Of a DNA stretch of 64,000 nucleotides, positions 32,715 through 43,320 are shown piece by piece. Within the stretch, counting starts at the first letter, position 1, and each line of letters starts with the position of its first letter. This DNA comes from Fragilaria crotonensis (lineage: Eukaryota > Bacillariophyta > Fragilariophyceae > Fragilariales > Fragilariaceae). The stretch covers positions 124,001 to 188,000 of the forward strand of contig JAKSYS010000006.1 in the NCBI GenBank assembly GCA_022925895.1. The letters run 5' to 3'. The translations under genes were made by a program, and so were the position numbers. The notes under the pieces were generated by a model that ran no database searches, was not told the DNA's origin, and worked only from the letters and a program-made list of their open reading frames with translations.

Positions 32715-34753
32715 TCACCAACCTTGAGCAAGCTTTCGAATGCGTTCGAAAACTTCTCGATTGAGGCCCTTGGTAAGGTAGTCAGCCAACTGGTCAGTGG
32801 TTGCGATTTTGAGCACTTCGACATCTCCGTTGCGGACGTGGTGCCAGAAGAAGTGCCACTTGACCAGGAAGTACTTGGTGCGATTAGTAATGCGTTGCTT
32901 GGTAGCAAGAAGCAGAGCACCATTGTTGTCTTCGAAGACTCGGCAGCGAATGGTAGACTTGAAGTCAGGTGGCAGAGTCAATTCCTTGCAGATTTCTCCA
33001 AGAAGATCACGAAGTGGCAACAGAGTCCTCATGCTTGCACTGGTGAGAGCAGAGTACTCAGATTCCAATGTAGACAGGGAGATCTCTGTTTGCAGTTGAG
33101 ACTTCCAGAGAATTGGACAACCTCCAAGGGTGATGATGTAGCCGGTGCGGGACTTGGCGCTGGTGTCAGAATGATCAGGGTCACGACCATGGAGGCCAGC
33201 AAAGTCAGCATCAACATAACAATCAAGAGAGAGTCTCCAGTGGGAGTCACAATAGTTCCTTTGTCAGCAGTGCGGTGCAAGTAGCGGACAATTGTTTTGA
33301 TTGCCATGGCATGGCTCTTCTTGGGAGAATGATTGAACCTGGCAACTTGACTTACTGCAAATGTGATGTCTGGCCTTGTGTTTGTTGACAAGTACAAGAG
33401 CATTCCAACAATAGAGCGGTAGTTCCAGAACTCATCCATGGGTTCTCCATCAGGGTCAATCCCAAGGCATGCTTGCATAGCAGGAGTGTGGTTGGGGTTG
33501 CAGTCTTGAAGTCCTGTTGCCTTTATGATCTTCTGAATCAAACCCTTTTGTGTTAGGGTGACAGTGTTGGAGACTTCATCCTTGACAAACTTGATTCCAA
33601 GAAAATCAGTGAATGTGCCTTCACGAGTGAACTCCAAACCCAAATCAGTAAGATCCTGGAACAGTTTGTCAAGATCCTTCTTGTTGGAGTAGGCAATCCC
33701 AAGATCATCAACATAGAGAACAATCATGATGGTCTTGCTGTACAAGAGGCATGAGTCTGTGGCACTCTGCTTCAATCCTTGGAGGAGGAGTGCTTCACGA
33801 ATGTGTTGATACCAAAGGCGGGGAGCAACCGAGAGACCGTAGAGGCTCTTAACAAGTCGTAGGCAAGTCCTTTGGTCGCTTGGCTGATCAGACTTGAAGC
33901 CTCTTGGCATGTGGATCCAGACTGGGTCAGTTAGGTTGGCTTGAACAAAGGCACTGCTGAAGTCAATGGAGCAAGTTTGCCATCCCAATGTTAGGGACAA
34001 GACAAGGAACAATCGAACTGAACTCCAAGCAACAACTGGGGCATAGGTTTCAGGTTCTCCTTCTTCAAGGTCACCTCGAACACAGTAGCGCGCTTTGTAC
34101 TTGGTGACTTCTCCATCTGGGGATCGCTTGCGCCGAAATACCCAAGTCCCTGGGAGAATCTTGGTCTTGGCTTCAAGGATACTGACTTCCTTCCAAGTCC
34201 CATTCTTCTCAAGGCTTGCCACTTCCTTAGCAGCTGCCTCCATCCACTTGGTCACATGCTCAATGTCAGCCATAGCTTGGTCAAAGCTCAGAGTGTCAGG
34301 ATCAGATGCAGCTGCCTTGAAGGCAGTTGGGGAAAGGATGATTCCATTTTCCTCAAAGATCCAAGCACTTGGAGAAGCAAAGTATCCATGGCCTTGAGTG
34401 TTATCGTATCCAAGGCGTTGTGGTGCTGCGCGAATGCGGTTGGACCGGCGCGGAGACGTTGGTGGCGGAGGCGACTTGACTGGTTGCTTGTCACGTGGTG
34501 AGTCAAGGGCGAATGCATTGTCTGGAACAGGACTCTCCCTCGTTTCAGACATTGGGGTCTGCTCCCGAACTGGGGAGAAGATTGGCTGATGAACTGGGGA
34601 GATCGGGGTAGCTGGGACCTTGCGTGGCGTCTCTTCCTTGGCTTGTGAGCTGGAGTGTGGACGGCGTTGCAGAGGTGAAGTTCTGATGTCTGGCGTTGGA
34701 GGAGACTGGAGAGACCGAGGATCGATAGACTGCTCCCTCGTTTGAGACATCAT
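32715..34753 (-). pseudogene. Copia Pol: reverse transcriptase and RNase H, one frameshift
   Basis: The reverse transcriptase frame runs 34753-33029. It has WVFRRKRSPDGEVTKYKAR, the first catalytic Asp in SIDFSSAFVQA (residue 264), SLYGLSVAPRLWY, and the YVDD box at residues 347-350. The typical copia RNase H connection follows (GMLLYLSTNTRPDI). At about 33,205-33,215 a CTCTCT run causes a shift, and RNase H continues in the frame 33068-32715 with ESEYSALTSA, FEDNNGALLL and KHFxxxxHH-like KWHFFWHHV, ending in LADYLTKGL. The N-terminal 170 residues of the RT frame are Pro/Ser-rich. Its start overlaps the stop of the integrase frame (CCATGATG), so the two were probably one polyprotein. Confidence 0.88.
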
Positions 34754-37104
34754 GGGAGTTGGAGGCCTTGGGTGAGCAATGGAGAGCTTGGCAATGGCTG
34801 TGGAACAGTTGGTGTCCTGGGTGGAGCCTCAGCCAAGGGAGGAACTGGGAGTTGTTCAATTGCAACAGCTTCATCCATGGAGGCAGCAACTCTTGTTTGG
34901 TTCTCATTGATGGCTTCTGTAGCTTGGGAGTCCATTCGCGCTTCCTCTGTAGCATCATTGTCGTCATCGTCATCGAATGGGAACTGATATCTTGAGTCGC
35001 CAAACAAACGGGCCCAACGCGTTGTATTAAAATCCGGGAGGGCATCCACATTAGTAGCCACCGTTGCAAACCAATCGTCAAACACAATGTGATATTGGGG
35101 AGTGATGTACCCTGTCTCTGGATTCAAAACCAAGGGGACTGTGCTTGCATGCTTCTTGGAGAGCCCCATGTTGACGCAGCGGATGGACCGAGGCTTCCAG
35201 CGAGGCAGCTTCTTTCCATCTGCAATGGTTTTCTCAAGAACATACACAGGACATCCCCACACATGCAGATCATGATACTTCCTTTGCTCCCATCTGGACT
35301 TAGTGAAGACATCACTTGGACAGAGACCTGTTGCCAAATCAGGAACATGGTTGTGGAGAAAGATAGCATGGGAGACTGCCATTGGCCAAAGTGTTGCATC
35401 AGCCACATCTGGCCAATGTACCGCTGAATGGAGCATCATTGTCCGAGCGATCGACATGATCGTTTGGATTGCCCTCTCAGCATGGCCATTGTGATGGTGA
35501 GCTCCAACTCCAGCAAACTTGACGACTTGCTTCAGAGTTCCAAGGTGCTCAGTGAACTTAGCTGAGGTGAAGCTCCCACCATTGTCAGAGAGATAAGATT
35601 GTGGAATGACTCCACTGTCCCTTGCCATCAACTCAAAGTTCTGCTTGGCCTTCAGAGTCTCATGAGTGTTCAGATGCTTCTGAAACTCAACATGCACAAA
35701 GTTGGAAGCATGATCAATGAAGAGGCAGCCACCAGCAAACATGTCTGAGTTCAAGCTCCTTCCAGCTGAAGAGAAGAGCCTTCCCTTTGTTCCACAAATG
35801 AAGTGATCAATGGAGACTTGTTGTCCAGGGAGCAAGTTGTCTGCCTTGAGAACTCCAGCTCGATCCTTGATAACAGTTGTGATCTTGGCAGGAGCTGGTC
35901 GCTGATGTTGCTTCCCATATTGGCATGCGGCACACTTGGGAGGGTTGACAATTCGGCAAGCAGCAGTATGGAGTGATCGATGCGACTCACTCCGACTCAG
36001 GACTCCAGTTCGCATGATGAATTGGATCTTGCGAAAGGAAAGGTGTCCAAGGCGGTGGTGCCACCTTAATAACTCCTTCTCAGCTTCAGTCAAGTTGAGG
36101 TTGCTCTCATGAACAGTGTTGAGAGTAATGTTGAGAGCTGCAACTGCCTTGGGAGTATCTGAGCTGCGGTGTGCATCAGAGGTAGGCAAGTTGTTGTCAG
36201 GGTTGACTCTTGCAATGAGTTGCCCTCTGGCTTCATCAGAGGTGCCACTCAAGGTCAGTTGATGAGCTTCAATGGTGATGGTCTCTCCAGGGTAAGCTTG
36301 GAGCAAGCTTGTGGTGGATAGGAGCCTGACCTTGATGCAAGACACCAAGTAGGCTGGGACCTTGAGCATCCTTAGGTTGCCCAGAGTATCTTGCATTGCC
36401 CACAGCACATGACCTTGGCCTTCAATCCTGAGTCCCTTTGCAATGCCCTGCAGTTGAGTGATAGGGCCAGGGGTGTTGATGGGTCCAACAAAGTCCTTGC
36501 GGTCAGGAGTGATAGAGATGCTTGCACCAGAGTCCCAAATGACTGGAAACGTTGAAGCCTTGGGAAGGGATTCGCGGAAGCGGTCGGTTGACTGGAGAGC
36601 CATGCGAAGGATTGTGGAGTAGTTGCCGTTTGGAAACTTAGCCATGTTCACTTGCATTGCCATCTTGCGAGCAGCTTGAAGTTGCTTGGAGGTCCACTGA
36701 TGGTTCCCTAGGCCTTGGAAGCCAATGGGAGAGACGGGGCGATAGACGCCGTTGGACTTGGGAAGCCTGCGAGCGCGGCGTCGCTGCTGGCGAAGCGGAG
36801 CGTCGAGGTAGGCGTCGTTGACATCGCAGTGGTTGATCCTTGGCCCTTCCTCTTGCGTCGACAAATCCGATGGCGAGCGGGATGTGTTACGGAGCTTGGG
36901 GCAAGGTTCAGTTGGCCCATGGACGATTGTATCGTTGCAGTGGCGGCAGGTCCAGTGAGTTGATCGCGGAATGGAGCGCTTGAGCGAGTCGACACGCTGA
37001 AGGAGAGTTGCAACCTTGGAGTGAAGGTCGTTCAACTGCACTTGCTGCTGTTGTTCAACCAACGTTGGTGCATTCCTCCGAATGTAGCGTCCCATGGATC
37101 GCAA
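34750..37104 (-). CDS. Copia Pol: protease and integrase
   Basis: An open frame of 784 residues contains the retroviral-type aspartic protease motif DSG at residues 191-193 (FPVIWDSGASISIT). The gag-pre-integrase/HHCC zinc region follows, with HHRLGH at 349-354 and CAACQYGK at 391-398. The integrase core has Asp433 (SIDHF), Asp507 (YLSDNGGSF) and Glu543 (GHAERAIQT), giving an exact D,D-35-E spacing. It ends in the copia-type WGCPVYVLE and GYITPQYHIVFDDWF region. The N-terminal 110 residues include a CRHC-type pair and basic stretches. The start is arbitrary, since the polyprotein enters from the upstream frame after a shift near 37105. Confidence 0.9.
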   Translation of the reverse strand: MRSMGRYIRRNAPTLVEQQQQVQLNDLHSKVATLLQRVDSLKRSIPRSTHWTCRHCNDTIVHGPTEPCPKLRNTSRSPSDLSTQEEGPRINHCDVNDAYLDAPLRQQRRRARRLPKSNGVYRPVSPIGFQGLGNHQWTSKQLQAARKMAMQVNMAKFPNGNYSTILRMALQSTDRFRESLPKASTFPVIWDSGASISITPDRKDFVGPINTPGPITQLQGIAKGLRIEGQGHVLWAMQDTLGNLRMLKVPAYLVSCIKVRLLSTTSLLQAYPGETITIEAHQLTLSGTSDEARGQLIARVNPDNNLPTSDAHRSSDTPKAVAALNITLNTVHESNLNLTEAEKELLRWHHRLGHLSFRKIQFIMRTGVLSRSESHRSLHTAACRIVNPPKCAACQYGKQHQRPAPAKITTVIKDRAGVLKADNLLPGQQVSIDHFICGTKGRLFSSAGRSLNSDMFAGGCLFIDHASNFVHVEFQKHLNTHETLKAKQNFELMARDSGVIPQSYLSDNGGSFTSAKFTEHLGTLKQVVKFAGVGAHHHNGHAERAIQTIMSIARTMMLHSAVHWPDVADATLWPMAVSHAIFLHNHVPDLATGLCPSDVFTKSRWEQRKYHDLHVWGCPVYVLEKTIADGKKLPRWKPRSIRCVNMGLSKKHASTVPLVLNPETGYITPQYHIVFDDWFATVATNVDALPDFNTTRWARLFGDSRYQFPFDDDDDNDATEEARMDSQATEAINENQTRVAASMDEAVAIEQLPVPPLAEAPPRTPTVPQPLPSSPLLTQGLQLP

Positions 37105-39242
37105 GTTAATGGGGTACCTGCGATGCAGTCCATGGGAGCGAATACTTCCGGCTTGGGAACATTCGCGCGTCGTGTGACCTTGCGATTGTGTTGCTTAAGA
37201 GCACGACGATGGCGGCGAGAAGGTAGCTCCTTAGGATCAGGCTCAGGCGATGTTGAGCTGGGCTTAGGAAGCCAGAACAGTACGACCATGGCCAGTAAGG
37301 CCCAAAGCAATGGAGCAATGAGCGCCTCCTGGTGAGCCTCCAAAAATTGCGAGACGTGTGGGCGAACGACCATGACATGCGCTCGAAGGATTGCCATGAC
37401 TTGGCTCCAATCGACGGCGTTAAAATGCGCCATGGCGAGTTGAATAATTTCCAGCGTGGAGGTCCACATAGTTTTTTGCAAACGGGACTGAAAATATTGC
37501 CATCACGTAGGTGAGCAGTAGAACGAGTACGGGGAGGATCCGGGTCACCATGGTGCGCAGGATAAAGAGCGCGTCAGTCACACTTGGGACGACCTCAATT
37601 TCCGTGGTCCACACCGATGGATCGAAGGCAAGAGAGACATTGTTGATTGCAGAACCAACACCTTGAGGGCCCTCAGAGCTCTTCTTGACTCCAGTGTGCG
37701 TTGCCGTTGCGTGGGTAGTAGTCCAACGCTTGCAGCTTGCGCACCAGTTGAAAGCCTTTCCATTGGCTTGCTTGACTTGGGGTGCTCCAGATGGAGGAGG
37801 AGTAGACTTCCAGGACTTGACATCCTTTGGTCTTTCATTGCCATTCCCATTCCTGCCCTTGCCCTTGTTGTTCTCTGGGCATTCGCGCGACCAGTGTCCA
37901 GGCTTGTTGCACTTGTGACAGACTCCTTTCTTGGCAAGTCCAGCACCATTGTTGGAGGCCTTGGACTGGATGAGGTTGAGTACCTCAGCTCTGGTGATTG
38001 GAGTCGCCATGTTTCCGAATGCAGCTGGTGGAGCCTTGGAGTCGCGAGTGTGACGTGCAGGTGGCCACTCCTTCCTGTCAAAGAGCGTCCTGTAGGCATC
38101 CTCTGCGTGAGCGCAGATGTCCTTGTAGGTCAGCTTGTTGACTTGCATGTGAAGGTTGGCAGCTTCCTTGTCCTTGAATCCAATGTCCAAAAGAGCTTGC
38201 TCCAAGTTCTGCTTGACAGATCTCAGGGGGGAAGCGGAAGTCCTCATTGCCAGAACCACCAGCCAAAAGAAAGATCTTGAGCATGGCCAGAGTGAGGTTG
38301 TGGTCATACTGGCCAGCAGTTGTCAACTCATTTGCATCCTTGCGAAAGTGAGCTGCCAATTGTTCAAGGTTCTCTCCAGAGTACTGACTTGGGAGCCTGG
38401 CCTTGATGATGGCCTTGAGATCTTCAAACCTCTCAATGGAGGTGGACTGGATGGACTTGAGGAACTGGAGCCAAACAACTGGGAAGGAATCAGAATCATC
38501 CAACTTCTCAGTCACCTTATTGCTTAGCTCAGTAGAGAGTGAAGCAAGCAAATAGGTCCTGGCTGCCATATCGTTGGTCCGGTCATACTTGTCGTAGCGT
38601 TGAACTTGAGCTTCCGCCAACAACTTTGCCGACTGGACCGTGTACCTGGCGTGAGCCTTGATAACGTTAGTCATCTTGGCGTCGTCAGTTGGGTCCCTGA
38701 GGTAAGCAATGGAGTCCATGCCAGTGTCCTTGAGATGATCCCAGACAACATTCTGGAAGCTGATCAAATCATCACTTGGCTTGAAGGAGATCTTGTGCCC
38801 AGTTCTCCTGAAGTTGTAGCCCTTCTGGGCTGCAGAAACATAGACAGGGCGGAGCTGGTTGGGAGAGGTGTGCTCTAGGAGAGCAATGGAGCCATCCAAA
38901 CCTGTCCAGGTGTGGTTGGGCTTTCCACCTGTCCAAGCAGACCATTCATCCTTGGTCACCAAAGTGATTCCCCAATGAGGGAACAAGAGGCTTGGAGCTT
39001 GAAGGAGCTGGGAGCTCCACTGGGGCAGTCATTGGAGTTGGGAACTCCAAGACAGACTCTTCATCAGTAGCAAGAGTCCTGGCTTGAGCGATTGCCTCGG
39101 TGAGGCGAACGTCGACAGGATCGGAGATCTCGAATCCTTCTGGATTGCCGCGGCCTTCGACAGCAGTCCCGAGGATTCCAACAACAGGTTCGTCTGGAAG
39201 ATTCGTCGGGGACGTAGAGCCTTCAGATGGTGGAACCGACAT
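37032..39242 (-). pseudogene. Copia Gag and membrane-spanning linker, several frameshifts
   Basis: The frame opens at ATG 39242 (98 residues) and shifts near 38,980 into a Gag core (38986 downwards; KPNHTWTGLDGSIALLE, QFLKSIQSTSIERFEDLKA). It shifts again at the C6/G6 run near 38,230 and continues with LTYKDICAHAEDAYRTL and a CCHC zinc knuckle (CHKCNKPGHWSREC). The frame then enters a hydrophobic stretch (TRILPVLVLLLTYVMAIFSV), shifts at the A6 run near 37,475, and has a second hydrophobic stretch (LIAPLLWALLAMVVLFWLP) before a basic region leading into protease. The Gag core and knuckle are standard for copia. The two hydrophobic segments between nucleocapsid and protease are not. Confidence 0.85.
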
Positions 39243-39462
39243 GATGATTGGAGTCTTGGCTTGGAAAGCAGATCTTCAACCACTCAACAGATTGCTGACT
39301 GCGTACTCGAGTTGGCAGAGAGCAATGAATCAGCCTAGTCTTGGGAAGACGTGGGGCTGTCGCAGGATCGCCGGAGGAGACCTGCCTTGACGCTGAGCGT
39401 AGCTTCCTTGGAAAGGAACTTGAAACGAGCTTGCCGGAGAGGAAAGTGCGTTAGAGGGTAAG

Positions 39463-39486
39463 TCTTATTATTGGGCGAAAATAACC
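39463..39486 (-). other. Putative primer-binding site of the copia element
   Basis: On the minus strand GGTTATTTTCGCCCAATA immediately follows the 5' LTR, where a tRNA 3' end would pair. It does not match the initiator-Met half-tRNA sequence common in copia elements (TGGTATCAGAGC), and I cannot name the primer. Confidence 0.45.
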
Positions 39487-40075
39487 AGTCGAAGTACACG
39501 GCGTGATCAAGGCTGCGTACTAGTTCGTAGAAATCCGGGTTCGGTCAAACGTAGAGTTATAAATTCTAGTGTTGTTTAACTTATGAGCTTATTTCTAGGT
39601 TTCATCTTGAAAGAACCAATTCAATCCAGGACCGATTGAATCTTGCCGATCTACTTTCGCGAAGTTAGAGGGTTGTGGGAGTGAACATTCAAAGCCTTCA
39701 TCCCACTGATAAGGGCATTGAAATGTCAACACCAACTCCACTTCCAAGAGTAAATTGGTGATTGCAACAACTGTTGCAACATGGTTAGACTTAGACAACA
39801 TGATGAGGGACACATGTTGTAAATTAGTTGGCACATGAAGGGGAAATCACAGTTGGATTGCCCAAGGAAAATGTGGACAAATTGTTGTTGTAGAAAAGGA
39901 GGTTATGGGGGCGGAAAGCAGTCCGGGACAACTGTAGTTTTCGTACTGGCGAATCGCCGTATACAGTTGGCGTGAGAAACTTCGTATCCAAAGCCGGATG
40001 GGACTCAGCTGGCGGGGACGAAAATTCAACGTCAATAACGGCACAATAACAGCTGTTAGCTGCTGTACCTTGACT
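39487..40075 (-). repeat. 5' LTR of the copia element, intact
   Basis: The 589-bp repeat begins AGTCGAAGTACACGG and ends ACCTTGACT on the plus strand and is followed by the target duplication CGTCG at 40076-40080. It preserves the uninterrupted CTAG site at 39594-39597, where the 3' LTR carries the piggyBac-like insertion. Confidence 0.95.
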
Positions 40076-40080
40076 CGTCG

Positions 40081-41288
40081 TACTATACTGGTACTAGTAG
40101 TACTAGTAATGTGTTGTGATGTTGTGATCTGTGTTCCAATCATTGATCGCACGTTACAGCTTGAACTACACAACGTAGCACCAAATACCTCGAAAATGAC
40201 CCAGTTGATGTTCAGCGGGTCCCTGGTCCGTTTTTGTTGTTTCCCATCAATCGGATGGGGGAAATAACCTATGATATGCTTTCGCTAATTGTACTCCTTC
40301 TAAAGGATACTCCAGCATAAGTACTTCGAAGCGAGGCTTTGGGCTCTAACTTGTGTGGCTCTCCTGATAATGTAGACCTGCCTGATACATGATACAACAT
40401 TGATGCTAGGAAAGTGAGTACTAATGGTACTGTATCACTTAGACTGAGAGCATCATGAGCAGAACATGATTGGCATGAAACAGAAAAGAAGGAAAGTGAA
40501 GAAATCAGAATAATTGATGGCCTGTAAGTTTTAGATTTGCGTTGTGTAGTAGGTGTGATGCCTGTTTATTCTTGTCATTCAGACGATGCTACCGGTAGTG
40601 ACTTAAGGGGGCAAGAATACATGTATGCACCACTGTGCATTCAAGTAGAACGTATTTCTTGTTTTTGACTGTTCAGCACAAGCGTTGAAAACCAAGATAG
40701 GTTGGCGTCTGCAAGGTTGATAAGCAGATGAATTTGCTGCTCTGGATGCTGTGACTCTGCTCCACTTTAGCTGGGAACCAAGAAGGACTGGTTGGCTATG
40801 CCTGAGTGCTCAATCCAACACTGGAGGAGCTGGATCCAGATCAGGGAAGTGGAAGGAAGAGGCATATTAGGGGTCAATCCTTATGTCATGATGATGTTTG
40901 TGGTTCGTCTATGTCGGTACTGCTTACTTCCCCGAATATGACATACCTCACAGCTCAGAGTATGATTTCATACCAGGGACAAAGTACAACCGGTACCAGT
41001 ATGGTACCCTGCCAGAACAGATGACGCCAACCGCCAACAGCACACTGCCACGTCCACGTCACCACGTCTACAAGTATATCATAGTTGCAGTGTCTCATGG
41101 CTACTACGGTACTTGTACGACAGACTGCGACACCTCATCGTACGGTGTGTCTCCGAGTAATTACGACATGCGATGAAAACTTCGAACATCGTGCCATCTT
41201 GCAGAACATAGCACACAATCACGCATCCCACAACCCTCATCAGTCAGAGCTATCACCAATAACCTAACTTGGACTTCACAATTATCTC
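40081..41288. other. Gene-free stretch
   Basis: No supported gene. Short GTACTAGTAGTACTAG repeats occur at 40,090-40,110 and GTACCGGTAC-like words near 41,000. The last 200 bp precede the CcdA-like gene and presumably hold its promoter. Confidence 0.4.
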
Positions 41289-42335
41289 ATGACGATGATT
41301 CAATATTCAATTGTGCCGTTTGCACTGTTATTTACACCACAACAACTTGCACATGCCTTCGTTTCACCAATGACCATTACCAATCCTGCCACCAGGGCAC
41401 ATGGTCCAATATCAGTTCCTCGTTCACTTTATGCAGCTTTCGGTTGGGAAGACGTGATATACAATGCTCAATCCGTTGCCAGCGACTTGGCATCTATTTC
41501 CATCAAGGAGGCCTCTCTCGGGTCCCTCCCCATAATGTACGGGGCAGGGCTGCTTGCCAGTGTCTCGCCCTGCGTCTGGGGCCTCCTCCCTTTGACCATG
41601 AGTTACATCAGCACAGCTGCTGGCGAGCGAGATGATAAGAAAGCAACCCTGCCGACGTTGGCGTTTGCGGCGGGATTGGCGTCTGTCTTTTGTACATTCG
41701 GCTTGATTGCGGGGTCCATGGGTACTGTGTTTGGCAAGCAAGATGGATACACGGAAGTGGTGGTTGCGCTCCTGTCGTCAAGTATATGTCTTGCCATGGG
41801 ACTGCAACTGCTTGACTTTGTGGAACTGAAGGTGCCAACTTTGGATTTCAATTTTATGAAGGGTTCGTCGCCTTCGTCGTCGTCGTCCATCAAGCAAACT
41901 GAAATCCTGTTGGACATTAAGGGTAACATTCTGCAACCATCACCCGAGGATGGAAAATCATCATCCTCGTCTTCGCCACAAGGAGGCTCATTATTTCGCA
42001 CTTTCTTGTTGGGCGGATCGTCGGCACTGGTGTCGTCTCCGTGCGCCACGCCTGTATTGACCTCGATCCTTGCCTATGTCGCCAATTCACATGATCCGGT
42101 GTTGGGTGCTGTCCTGTTACTTGGATACACAATGGGCTATTCCACACCCCTTTTATTGGTGGCATTTACGGGAGGTCAATTCCTTGCCAATATGCAATCT
42201 GGAGATTACGGGAAGATTGCGCCGTGGATCACTCCATTGACGGGAGGGATTCTGTTGTGGTATGGTACGAATGGAATCTTGACGGCGCTGTTGGGTGATC
42301 CCAGCATGGCGGGGTTGGCACCGATCATAGTGTAA
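41289..42335 (+). CDS. ccdA: Plastid CcdA-type thiol-disulfide transporter
   Basis: The protein has 348 residues with several membrane spans. The N-terminus has a hydrophobic signal segment and the AHA|FVSP motif (Phe24), the conserved cleavage context of diatom plastid precursors. The CcdA/DsbD core shows a Cys in a Ser/Pro context in each half: Cys95 (SVSPCVWGLLP) and Cys252 (VSSPCATPVLTS). In the family this pair carries reducing equivalents from stroma to thylakoid lumen for c-type cytochrome assembly. Further spans include FAAGLASVFCTFGLIAGSMG and VLLLGYTMGYSTPLLLVAF. A Ser-rich loop (about residues 192-232) separates the halves, longer than in bacterial CcdA. The length and layout fit plastid CcdA, and it is probably a thylakoid membrane protein. 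Confidence 0.88.
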   Translation: MTMIQYSIVPFALLFTPQQLAHAFVSPMTITNPATRAHGPISVPRSLYAAFGWEDVIYNAQSVASDLASISIKEASLGSLPIMYGAGLLASVSPCVWGLLPLTMSYISTAAGERDDKKATLPTLAFAAGLASVFCTFGLIAGSMGTVFGKQDGYTEVVVALLSSSICLAMGLQLLDFVELKVPTLDFNFMKGSSPSSSSSIKQTEILLDIKGNILQPSPEDGKSSSSSSPQGGSLFRTFLLGGSSALVSSPCATPVLTSILAYVANSHDPVLGAVLLLGYTMGYSTPLLLVAFTGGQFLANMQSGDYGKIAPWITPLTGGILLWYGTNGILTALLGDPSMAGLAPIIV

Positions 42336-42711
42336 CAAGGCAATAGTTACAATAAGGAATCCCGCTGAGCTACCCGTATCATCCATCATCCTTGACTTCA
42401 GCCGGACTAGGTGCATGTGACGTGACGATCTTCGATCGCATGCTTCCTTTTCGTATGTTGACGATCGACTACTGGTACGTGGCTAAGTCAGAACAACGGT
42501 ACGGTACTTGTACTCCAATTACTGTGTAATTGAAGGTACAGTACTAGTAGTTTACGGTTTCTCTACTTTCTACTACTAGAGTATCACCTAGCAGTAGTGT
42601 CGCAGTAGGTATACAATGTACTGGAATACTGAGGACTCATGACTCCGTCGTATGCATATAGTATGTAGTATGTATAACCAACTGTACGGAGTATCTGCGT
42701 GACGCATGACG

Positions 42712-42934
42712 GGGAGCCCGTCTACCGTCTATGTCCCCTTTTCGAGCCGGTCAAACGATCTAAATAAATCGACTTCGTGAAATTAAATGCGTTATCAGCC
42801 AACCATGTGCTTTTTATGGGATAACAAAATACCTCCAGAATCTCATCTCCGGATGGTATTCGTACAGACAGTGATGTAGAACCTACGCAAATAAAAGATT
42901 GACCGGCTCGAAAAGGGGACACAGACGGGCTCCC
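42712..42934. mobile_element. MITE-like inverted-repeat element, about 220 bp
   Basis: The left arm (GGGAGCCCGTCT, then TGTCCCCTTTTCGAGCCGG and TCAA) is mirrored at 42899-42934 (TTGACCGGCTCGAAAAGGGG, then ACACAGACGGGCTCCC). The only notable difference is an 8-bp insertion in the left arm. The centre has no coding potential. The spacing and arm length are those of a MITE. I see no autonomous partner in the window and no clear target duplication. Confidence 0.75.
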
Positions 42935-43320
42935 ACATGGGCGAATCGACGTGCGCATCGGCCGAATCTGGCCACGTACGTAATCCGTACAGACAACTAC
43001 TCGGAGTACGCAGGACCACCCAAGTTTGAGACTTTTCGTCCGCTTGACTCTCGACAAGAGTTCCATCAATTCCTCCCGCCGAGAATCGCGGACCTGTACG
43101 TGCACCGTCACACTACACTGCAGCGATTGGTCTTTCCTCAACGCAACCGACGATCAGCGCCGCCCTTTGTCGCATTGTCCTTCACACATTGGTGTTTCTG
43201 GTTTAGGCTCGTTGATTCATTGCTTTCCCGTCGCCTCTCTAGAATAACGATTGTTCTGAGGAGAGAGTGAAGCATCACAAGCTACAAGCAACCAACATCA
43301 GCTTTTTTCGTGAATCTCCA

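Larger units (their letters stand above)
29183..40075 (-). mobile_element. Ty1/copia LTR retrotransposon with a piggyBac-like element inserted in its 3' LTR
   Basis: The long terminal repeats are 39487-40075 (5' LTR on the minus strand) and 29183-29294 plus 32098-32573 (3' LTR, split by the other transposon). The whole is flanked by the target duplication CGTCG (29178-29182 and 40076-40080). The LTR ends are AGTC...GACT rather than TG...CA. The domain order Gag, protease, integrase, reverse transcriptase, RNase H is that of Ty1/copia. The two LTRs differ by one base (an extra G in the run near 39840), so insertion was recent. Without the nested element it is about 8.1 kb. Coding frames are broken at least six times, mostly at short homopolymers. 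Confidence 0.93.
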
